From Anolis sagrei (Eukaryota > Chordata > Lepidosauria > Squamata > Anolidae), in NCBI RefSeq assembly GCF_037176765.1, contig NC_090034.1, positions 97,115,500 to 97,179,499 on the forward strand: DNA of 64,000 nucleotides, given 5' to 3'. The notes under the pieces were generated by a model. It saw only the letters and a program-made list of their open reading frames with translations, had not been told where the DNA came from and searched no databases. The position numbers and the translations under genes are program-made. Below, in pieces: positions 55,716 to 64,000 of the stretch (position 1 is its first letter; each line of letters opens with the position of its first letter).

Positions 55716-57244
55716 CTGTCTGCCTGTCTGCACACAGATACACACACACACACAAGCTTGGAGACCTGGCGATGCCCAGGAAAAGCTGGTCTGTCTGCCT
55801 ATCTATCTATCTATCTATCTATCTACACACAGATACACACACACATATACTAGCTTGGGGACTCAATGATGCCCAGGTTACTTAAGAAAGCCATTGCTTG
55901 TTTTGGGAAGTTTGCTAATATTTCTGGATACAGGGGGAACTACAACTCTTCTCAGCACTTGGAAATATAGCCTGTTTGTGGAGTCAGGAGGCTGTCTGTG
56001 TAAGTGGACACCTCCACCACATATACACATACACACATTTTCACTGTTATTATATGTATAGATTATACACACACACACAGGGACACATATATCCATACAT
56101 ATACGCTATGGATAAACATGCATATATGCAAACATATGTGTGGTTATGTCTGTATAATATGTATTCACATATTATATGTATATATGTATACACACACACA
56201 TCTATAATGTATATATATGCACACACACACACATATACTGTATATACCAACATATTTACATATCTTTCTGTGTGGAAATAAATATATATGCATTTTGTGC
56301 ATACACGCTATCCAGAGATAGATATGTGTGCGTGTCTGTATATATGCACGTATACATATATACACAGATGAAATAAGCTGATATTGACCCAGTACATATA
56401 CACACATTCATATGGATAGATAGATATGTATATATACATGAATACAACACATACATATACTACATATACACATGTATATGCATACATGTGTATTTATGTA
56501 TGTATAAAATGTATTCACATAGTGTTATATATATATATAGAGAGAGAGAGAACTATATTATATCCATATGCAACACACACATACACATCTTTCTTTGTGG
56601 GAATACACACTGTCCATATATATATATGTGTATTCATATGCATGTATAATATATACACAAGTAACATAAACATAAAATATATACACACATACATGTATAT
56701 ATCTAAACATATACATATATTTATGTAAATTGTAAATACATATTCATACATATATGAGAATATACACAAAAAGCATACACATACACACACAAATATATAT
56801 ACATCCATGTATTATCCAAACATATATATATATATATTTGTATATATGTATATACACATTTTTGTGTATATATGTATATACACATGGATTCATACATACA
56901 TACATGTAAACATATACACAACTAACATAAACACACACAAACATATACCTATGTATCCAAACATAAGAAATAAATAATATATAAATAATATATGTAATAT
57001 AATATATATATACAGACACAGTATACACACATATTCATACATATATGCTTGAATGCAGATATACACAAAGAACATTAACACATATACAGAAATATATACA
57101 TTTGTGTTTATATATATATATTTATATATATACACAGTACACACCCATTATTCATACATATATGCTTGCATACACATATACATGAATAACATAAACACAC
57201 ACACATGCATACATACACATACATACATATATGCGTGTAAACAT
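55716..57244. repeat. 1.5-kb microsatellite-rich TG/CA/TA tract
   Basis: (CTAT)n at 55715-55730 and 55798-55825, then long alternating pyrimidine/purine sequence (acacac, tatata, catatac) without a fixed unit. The open frames here code Tyr/Ile/Cys/Thr/His-rich low-complexity peptides. Confidence 0.9.
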
Positions 57245-57355
57245 AGAGACTCATATAGAATCATAGAGTTGGAAGAGACCACATGGGCCATGTAGTCCAA
57301 CCCCTTGACATGCAGGAAAAGCACAATCAAAGCATTCCCGGCAGATGGCCATCAA
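57245..57355 (-). mobile_element. CR1 3' tail
   Basis: agaatcatagagttggaaga, atgtagtccaaccccttgac. Confidence 0.85.
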
Positions 57356-57479
57356 TACCCATACACGCATATATAATATACCTATTACACACATAGCTAT
57401 ATATCCAAATACATCTGCATGTCTTATCTCTGTGTATATGCATTCCTGCTTGCGTGCATGCCTATATACCAACCCCTTC

Positions 57480-57716
57480 CCTCTTCCATAGGGCAAACTC
57501 CCATCTGGGGCGCCTCCTCCTCCTCCCTGCTGGAGCCTCCCACCTTCCAGGGGCGGAGCACGCTCTCTTCCCAGGAGGCTGGCTTGAGCTCCGGCTTGGC
57601 CTTGGAAGCAGGGCCGGAGGAGGACGATGCGCCTGGAGAAGGGCTCCCCCGTGGGACCTGCAGCCGGACAGAGTTCCAGCTGCCCCGCCACCGCCGGGGA
57701 CGAGGCCCGGGAAAAG
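57480..57716 (+). CDS. Candidate CpG-rich first exon of an unrecognised gene
   Basis: A GC-rich block contrasts sharply with the AT- and CA-rich flanks. It has a GC-box-like GGGGCGG near 57549, an ATG at 57627 with A at -3, 30 open codons (MRLEKGSPVGPAAGQ... ending DEAREK) and then a good donor, AAAAG|gtgagc at 57717. I do not recognise the peptide and see no second exon before the window ends. A different frame of the same block is also open, and the minus strand is open too, so the coding claim rests on the ATG, the donor and the CpG content only. Confidence 0.3.
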
Positions 57717-57784
57717 GTGAGCCTTGTTCCTGGGGCGCCTTTCTTAAAGGGGGCCTCAAGCACGAGGAGGTTTGGGGGAGAAGG

Positions 57785-58590
57785 GCTTCGGCCTCGAGCG
57801 GTACTTGGAGCACTACAACTCCCATGATCTCTTATAACCATGATCACAATGTGTGTGCATTTTCCAGAGCGGGAAGCTGGGAGTTGTAGTGTGGTACTTG
57901 GAGCACTACAACTCCCATGGTCTCCTATAACCATGATCACAACGTGTGTGTGTGTCTTTTCCAAAGCAGGCTGCTACGAAGCTGGGAGTTGTAGTGTGGT
58001 ACTTGGAGCACTACAATTCCCATGATCCCCTATAACCGTAATCACAGTGTGTGTGTGTTTTCCAAAGCAGGCTGCTGGGAAGCTGGGAGTTGTAGGGTGG
58101 TACTTGGAGCACTACAACTCCCTTGATGTCCTATAACCGTGATCAAAGTGTGTGTATGTATCTTTTCCAAGGCAGGCTGCTGAGATACTGGGAGTTGTAG
58201 TGCGGTACTTGGAGCACTACAACTCCCATGATGACCTATAATCGTGATCGAAGTGTGTGTATGTGTGTCTTTTCCAAAGCAGGCTGCTGGAAAGCTGGGA
58301 GTTGTAGTGTGGTCCTTGGAGCACTACAACTCCCATATCTATAACTGTGATCACAATGTGTGTGTGTGTCTTTTCCAAAGCAGTCTGCTGAGATACTGGG
58401 AGTTGTAGTGCGGTACTTGGAGCACTACAACTCCCATGATCTCCTATAATCGAGATCACAATGTGTGTGTGTGTGTGTGTTTTCCAAAGCAGGCTGTTGG
58501 GAAGCTGGGAGTTGTAGTGTGGTACTTGGAGCACTACAACTCCTATGATGACCTATAATCGTGATCGAAGTGTGTGTGTGTGTGTGTCTT
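57785..58590 (+). repeat. Minisatellite of ~105-bp hairpin-forming units
   Basis: The anchor gtacttggagcactacaact recurs at 57801, 57893, 57999, 58100, 58205, 58312, 58412 and 58522. In each unit gggagttgtagtg and cactacaactccc flank the anchor and can fold into a stem. A (GT)n stretch separates units. Confidence 0.92.
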
Positions 58591-58697
58591 TTCCAAAGTA
58601 GTGATCACAATGTGGGTGCATTTTCCAGAGCAGGAATCTGGGAGTCGTAGTTTCCCCCACCAAACAAAGTCCTCCCCATCTGCAGGGCATTGTGGAC

Positions 58698-58790
58698 TCA
58701 CACAATGCAATTGAACTTTATTGCATGACTCTACACTGATCATATAATGCAGTTTCAAACTGCATTACATGGCAGTGTAGACGGGGCCAA
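58698..58790. mobile_element. Short foldback MITE
   Basis: aactttattgcatgactcta ... catggcagtgtagacggggc, related to 29940-30465. Confidence 0.6.
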
Positions 58791-58884
58791 AATAGGATCC
58801 TAATAATCCCAACTAAGAGCTCAGAAAATGAAAATAATGGAGGACTAAAGTGGTATCAAACTGCGTTAATTCCATTGTGTAGAC

Positions 58885-60424
58885 CAGGGATAGGCAAACT
58901 TTCTAACTTGGAGGCTGCATGCTTGATAGGAGGACTGGCTGCCCAGGCATGGAAGGAAGGAAGAGAAGGAGGAAGGATGGAAGGAGATAGAGGGAGAGAG
59001 GGAAGAAGGGGAGAAAGAGGGAAGGAAGGAAGGAGAAAGAGGGAGAGAGGGAAGGAAGGAAGAGGGAAGAAAGGAAAGACAAAAGGGAAGGAAGGATGAA
59101 AGAGAAGGGAAGGAAAAAGAGGAAGAAGAGAAGGAGAAAGGGAAGAAAGGAAGAAAGAGGGAAGGAAGGAAGGAAAGACCAAAGGGAAGGAGGAAAGAAA
59201 AAGAAAGAAGGGAAGGATGGAAGGGGAAAGAGGGAAGGAAGGAAAGACAGAAGGGAAGGATGGAAGGAGAAAGAGGGAGTGAGGGAAGAAGGGGAGAAAA
59301 AGATAAGGATGGAAGGAGAAAAGGAAAGAGGGATGAAAGGAAGAATGAGGGCAGTAAGGAAAGACAAAAGGGAAGGAACGATGAAAGGGAATGAGGAAGG
59401 AAAAAGAGAAAGAAGGATGGAAGGATATAGAGGGAGAGAGGGAAGAAGGGGAGAAAGATAGAGGGGGAAGAAGGAGAGAAAGAGGGAAGAAAGGAATGAC
59501 AAAAGGGAAGAAAGTAAGGATGAAAGGAAAAGAGGAAGGAAAAAGAGAAAGAAGGGAGGAAGGGAAGGGTGGAAGGAGAAAGAGGGAGAGAGGGAAGAAG
59601 GAGAGAAAGAGGGAAGAAAGGAAAGACAAAAGGTAATGAAGGGTGAAAGGGAAGGAGGAAGGAAAGAGAGAAGGGAGGAAGGGAAGGATGGAAGGCAAGA
59701 GAGGGCAGAAATGAAGAAAGAGGGAAGGAAAGACAAAAGGGAAGGAAGGATGAAAGGGTGGAAGAGAAAGAAGGAAGGGAAAGATGAAGGAAGGAAAGAA
59801 AGTAAGAGAAGAAAGGGGGAGAGGGAGGAAAGAGGCAAGGATGGAAGGACGGAAAAGGTGGAAGGGAAGGAAGGAAGGAGAAAGAGCCAAGAGAGGGAAG
59901 AAGGAGGAAAGTAGGAAAGACAAAAGGGAAGGATGAAAGGGTGGAAGAGAAAGATGGAAGGAAGGAAGGGAAGGATGAAGGAAGGGAAGACAAAAGGGAA
60001 GGAAGGAAGGAGAAAGATGGAGAGAGGGAGAAAAGAGGCAAAGAGGGAAGGACGGAAAAGGTGGAAGGGAAGGATGGAAGGAGAAAGAGGGACTGAGGGA
60101 AGGAGAAAGGAAAGGCAAAAGGGAGGGAAGAACTAAAGGGTGAAAGGGAAGGAGGAAGGAAAGAAAGAAGGAAGGAAGGACGAAAGGGTGGAAGAGAATG
60201 GAGGGAAAAAGGAGGGGAGGGAGAAGAGAGCGAAGGAAGGAAAGACAAAAAGAAGGAAGGAGAAAGAGGGAGAGAGGGAAGGAAGGACAAAAAGGTGGAA
60301 GGGAAGGCGAAAGAAGAAGATAAGAGAGAAGAAAGGAAGAATAGGATGGTGAGAGAGGGGAGGGCTTGAGAAAAGAGCTCAAGGGGTTGTATCTGACCCC
60401 CGGGCCCAAGTTTGACTATACCTG
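58885..60424 (+). mobile_element. hAT MITE carrying a 1.4-kb polypurine minisatellite (second copy)
   Basis: Ends cagggataggcaaacttt and aagtttgactatacctg; perfect 8-bp duplication gtgtagac (58877-58884 and 60425-60432). The interior is A/G-only for long stretches with gaaagacaaaagggaagg and gaaagggtggaag motifs. Confidence 0.9.
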
Positions 60425-60432
60425 GTGTAGAC

Positions 60433-61002
60433 GCAGCTCTGTTTGGCTCCATGCAATTTCCTTTTGAGTAATAAACCAGATTGGTGTAGATAGAAGATAT
60501 TCAAATGGGATTCAGTGGAAACTGGATCGTGGTTCGTCTTATTAAAATATAATTCACTGGAATGTGTACATTATGGCCAGTCTTGTTCTTCTATTAGCAA
60601 AATTACTTCAAAGTAAACCCTTTAAACCAATGGAAGTGGTTTCTAGATAATCTACTAACATGAGCGCATGAAGCATTATATTGTTATTATATGCCATGAT
60701 TATGATGATGGAGCACATTTAATTTTATGCTGGAATAATATTTTCAGAAGCGACTTGCAGTTTCACAAGTCATTCCTAACACGAAAAAAAAAGTATTTTC
60801 TGGGATGGACTTATATACCAAATAATTTATTACAGTCAACAATTTATTATAATTTAGTAGAATTTATTATTCTGTACTTATATAGTAAATTATTTTTTAT
60901 GATCAACATATCAGACAAAATGTACTGCTCATGTGTGATTAAACTTCAAAGTATTCTAATAACCCATAATAGCCCTACAAATCCAAATTGTTGCTGTGTT
61001 GT
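60433..61002. other. Unassigned AT-rich sequence with a SINE tail scrap
   Basis: 60747-60792 is only the SINE tail (agaagcgacttgcagtttca plus A-run). Nothing else recognised. Confidence 0.5.
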
Positions 61003-61160
61003 CGAAGGCTGGAATGACTGGGTTGCTGTGAGTTTTCCGGGCTGTCTGGCCATGTTCCAGAAACATTCTCTCCTGATGTTTTGCCTACATCTATAGCGGG
61101 CATCCTCACAGGTTGAAGGGTCTGTTGGAAACTAGTCAAGTGAGGTTTATGTATCTGTTT
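61003..61160 (-). mobile_element. Penelope-like terminal fragment
   Basis: gttgtcgaaggctggaatga, gttttccgggctgtctggcc. Confidence 0.75.
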
Positions 61161-61209
61161 ATATATCCTTCTACTGTTTGCTTTGTTTGGGACGGTGCTT
61201 TGTTTGCAC

Positions 61210-61211
<2 letters not shown>

Positions 61212-61255
<44 letters not shown>

Positions 61256-61502
61256 GGGTTGTTGTAGGTTTTTTCGGGCTATATGGCCATGTCCTAGAGG
61301 CATTCCCTCCTGACGTTTCACCTGCATCTATGGCAAGCATCCTCAGAGGTAGTTTGCCACTACCTCTGAGGATGCTTGTCATAGATGCAGGCGAAATGTC
61401 AGGAGAGAATGCCTCTAGAACATGGCCATATAGCCCAAAAAAACCTACAACAACCCAGTGATTCTGGCCATGAAAGCCTTCGACAATACATTATTATTAT
61501 TA
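61212..61502. mobile_element. (ATT)n and a Penelope-like inverted terminal pair
   Basis: 61212-61254 is ATT repeats. 61255-61355 (minus) and 61356-61490 (plus) are mirror copies of the terminal sequence without coding part; ATT resumes after it. Confidence 0.8.
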
Positions 61503-62180
61503 TTTGAACCACAACAAGATGAGTCCACAGCAGACACTCTGCTGCTGTTGTATTGGATCACACGTCGGACACTTCCCAAGTGTCTAGGACTGTGTGGTGT
61601 ATCGGCGAATGATGCATGCAGATCTCAGTAAGGTGGCCTTTTGCCGCTGGCAGATGGTAATTTTGTCAGCGCCGATTGTGTTTAAGTGCAGGCCAAGTTC
61701 TTTAGGCACCGCACCCAGTGTGCTGATCACCACTGGAACCACCTTGACTGGCTTGTGCCAGAGTCTTTGCAGTTCTATCTTTAAATCCTCATATCGTGTC
61801 AGCTTTTCCAGTAGTTTCTCTGCAATTCTGTTGTCACCTGGGATTGCGACATCAACAATCCATACTTTGTTTTTTAACACGATCGTGAGGTCAGGAGTAT
61901 TGTGCTCCAAAACTCTGTCTGTCTGAATCCAGAAGTTCCAGAGGAGTTTGATGTGTTCATTTTCTGTAACACTTTCAGGCTTGTGATCCCACCAGTTTTT
62001 TGTCGCAGGCAGATGGTACTTGTGGCACAAGTTTCAATTAATCATCTAAGCAATGGTGTTATGCCTCTGCTTGTAGTCTGTCTACATGATCTTCTTGCAG
62101 CAGCTGAGGATGTGATCTATTGTTTCATCTGTTTCCTTGCAGAGTCTACGCTTGGGCTCTGTTGTTGACTTTTCAATTCT
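61503..62180 (-). mobile_element. R4-type LINE 3' fragment
   Basis: Frame 62030-61584 reads NWWDHKPESVTENEHIKLLW, VLEHNTPDLTIVLKNKVWIV then DVAIPGDNRIAEKLLEKLTR. TPD and VDVAIPGD fit a PD-(D/E)xK endonuclease. Then LGAVPKELGLHL and QKATLLRSACIIRRY. Best-preserved R4 copy in the window. Confidence 0.75.
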
Positions 62181-62187
62181 GGCTTTT

Positions 62188-62189
62188 CA

Positions 62190-62226
<37 letters not shown>
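62188..62226 (+). repeat. (ATT)n microsatellite
   Basis: About 12 units between R4 and CR1 fragments. Confidence 0.9.
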
Positions 62227-62227
<1 letters not shown>

Positions 62228-62735
62228 GGAATATTGTGTCCAATTCTAGGCACCACAATTCAAGAGAGATATTGACAAGCTGTAATGTGTCCAGAGGAGG
62301 GCGACTAAAATGATCAAGGGTCTGGGGAACAAGCCCTATGAGGAGCGGCTTAAGGAGCTAGGCATGTTTAGCCTGAAGAAGAGAAGGCTGAGAGGAGATA
62401 TGATAGCCATGTATAAATATGTGAGAGGAAGCCACAGGGAGGAGGGAGCAAGCTTGTTTTCTGCTTCCTTGGAGACTAGGACGCGGAACAATGGCTTCAA
62501 ACTACAAGAGAGGAGATTCCATCTGAACATGAGGAAGAACTTCCTGACTGTGAGAGCCGTTCAGCAGTGGAACTCTCTGCCCCAGAGTGTGGTGGAGGCT
62601 CCTTCTTTGGAAGTTTTTAAACAGAGGCTGGATGGCCATCTGTCAGGGGTGATTTAAATGCAATATTCCTGCTTCTTGGCAGAGGGTTGGACTGGATGGC
62701 CCATGAGGTCTCTTCCAACTCTTTGATTCTATGAT
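62227..62735 (+). mobile_element. CR1 LINE 3' fragment
   Basis: Open frame 62310-62657 reads [40 protein letters not shown] and [20 protein letters not shown], the CR1 ORF2 end; then the gattctatg tail and (GAT)n. Confidence 0.92.
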
Positions 62736-62756
62736 GATGATGATGATGATGATGAT

Positions 62757-63522
62757 TGGGTTGTTGTGAGATCTCCGGCCTGCATGGCCATGTTCCAGAA
62801 GCATCCTCTCCTGACATTTTACCCACATCTATGGCAGGCATCCTCAGAGGTTGTGAGGTCTGTTGGAAACTAGGCAAGTGAGGTTTATGTATCTGTGGAA
62901 TATCCAAGGTGGCAGAAAAAAAAACCTCTTACCTCTTTGAGGCAACAGTGAATGTTGCAATTGGCTACCTTGATTAGCATGGAATAGACTTCTAAGCCTT
63001 GCTACTTCCTGCCTGGGATAATCCTTTTGTTGGGAGGTGTTAGCTGGCCCTGATTGAGTCTTTTCTGGAATTCCTCTGCTTTTTTGAGAGTTGCTCTTAA
63101 TTTACTGTCCTGTTTTTAAAGGGTTTTTTTTAATACTGGTAGCCAGATTTTGTTCATTTTCATGGTTTCCTCCTTTCTGTTGAAATTGTCCACATGCTTG
63201 TGGATTTCAATGGCTTCCCTGTGTTGTCTAAGATGGTGGTTGTTAGAGTAGTCCAGCATTTCTGTGTTCGCAAATAATATGCTGTGTCCAGGTTGGTTCA
63301 TCAATTGCAACATTCACACTGGCCTCCAGCAGACAAGGGTTCTTTCTCCCACCCTGGACATTTCACAGATATATAAACCCCACTTGCCTAGCTTCCAACA
63401 GACCTCACAACCTCTGAGGATGCCTGCCATAGATGTGGGCGAAACGTCAGGAGAGAATGCTTCTGGAGCATGGCCACACAGCAATCCAATGATTCCGGCC
63501 ATGAAAGCCTTCGACAACACAA
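62757..63522. mobile_element. Penelope-like inverted unit
   Basis: The minus-oriented half (62757-63300) codes the GIY-YIG-type end (NQPGHSILFANTEMLDYSN, REAIEIHKHVDNFNRKEET). The plus-oriented terminal half (63301-63522) ends gccatgaaagccttcgacaa. Broken fossil. Confidence 0.75.
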
Positions 63523-63524
63523 TA

Positions 63525-63720
63525 ATAATTTTATTTCTTACCCGCCTCTCCACGTGACTCGAGGTGCGTTACAACGTAGCTAAAACACACACAGTTATCA
63601 TAAACATTATGTAAAATACACATAATAAAATCTATTTCTACAAAATACACAAATTAAAATACGCAGAACGAGGATTGCAATATAGTAAACACAAGACGCA
63701 AGTTTAAAATCCACAGTTCG
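63525..63720 (-). mobile_element. L2-type antisense 3' tail
   Basis: taattttatttcttacccgc, tgactcgaggtgcgttacaa. Confidence 0.5.
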
Positions 63721-64000
63721 TTTACATTTCACGTATACCTTACACACATAGCCTGAAGATAATATTATATAATAGTTTACATAAGCCTGTGTACATTGGA
63801 TTCTCGGAAAGCAAAGGTGTCACTGTCTCAGCCACGCATTTGGATAATACTCGATTTTGGAGTCTTCTGTATTACTCAAGTATTACCAAAGGCAATGGAA
63901 TGTGGATTCCTGGCTGGGCTTTAAACGTTTCCAGAGAGAACTTACTCAATCTTTTTTTGCTGATGCCAAAGAAAGTGGGCAAACAAATTTTCCCAAGGCG
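63721..64000. other. Unassigned sequence to the window end
   Basis: No recognised gene or repeat. Confidence 0.5.

Noticed and set aside
56050-57144. Tyr/Ile/Cys-rich frames resembling small membrane proteins
   Set aside because: Translation of CA/TA microsatellite; all frames look alike.
57251-57964. 237-residue minus-strand frame
   Set aside because: Runs from the hairpin minisatellite through the CpG block into a CR1 tail; no recognisable domain. GC-rich DNA is often open on both strands.
58856-60452. Open frames over 500 residues on the minus strand
   Set aside because: Same composition artefact in the second polypurine MITE.

Overview
This window is vertebrate nuclear DNA, most likely from a squamate reptile and probably an iguanian lizard such as an anole. 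The evidence is the mix of repeats: Sauria-type SINEs with a BovB-like tail, an Anolis-SINE2-type SINE ending in an L2 tail, RTE-BovB, CR1, L2, L1 and R4 LINEs, Penelope-like elements, many hAT MITEs, mariners and a Helitron. The species call is inference from remembered repeat families.

The one gene that can be read completely is COQ8B (ADCK4), an atypical mitochondrial kinase/ATPase of coenzyme Q biosynthesis. It lies on the minus strand between 43177 (start codon) and 19010 (stop codon). Fourteen coding exons join in frame with GT/AG junctions to give 573 residues. Every hallmark motif is present: KIGQ, the alanine-rich AAAS loop, VAMK, the QTDPNWSNF catalytic loop and DFG. The likely promoter is at about 43200-43460, with two CCAAT boxes. 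A CpG-rich block at 57480-57720 with an ATG, an open frame and a splice donor may be the first exon of an unrecognised plus-strand gene.

Layout. 1-740 is a tandem array of about 180-bp units carrying octamer and CCAAT motifs. 754-1975 is a SINE whose middle has been amplified to eight units. 2.5-19 kb is repeat-dense flank downstream of COQ8B: hAT, Penelope-like, R4, CR1, mariner and L2. 19-43.2 kb is COQ8B, its introns loaded with the same families. 43.6-55.1 kb holds a LINE with an unusually long target duplication, Penelope-like copies, a 1.45-kb polypurine MITE, a long BovB copy and a three-level mariner nest. 55.7-57.2 kb is a long alternating TG/CA/TA tract. 57.8-58.6 kb is a hairpin-forming minisatellite. 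58.9-60.4 kb is a second polypurine MITE in the same kind of target as the first. 61-63.7 kb is again Penelope-like, R4 and CR1 sequence.

No operon-like or defence-like gene system is visible. The most unusual signals are structural: internally amplified mobile elements, palindromic Penelope-like units that move with their own target duplications, the same passenger module inside a Helitron and a hAT-type element, and two long polypurine MITEs inserted at the same position of another MITE family.
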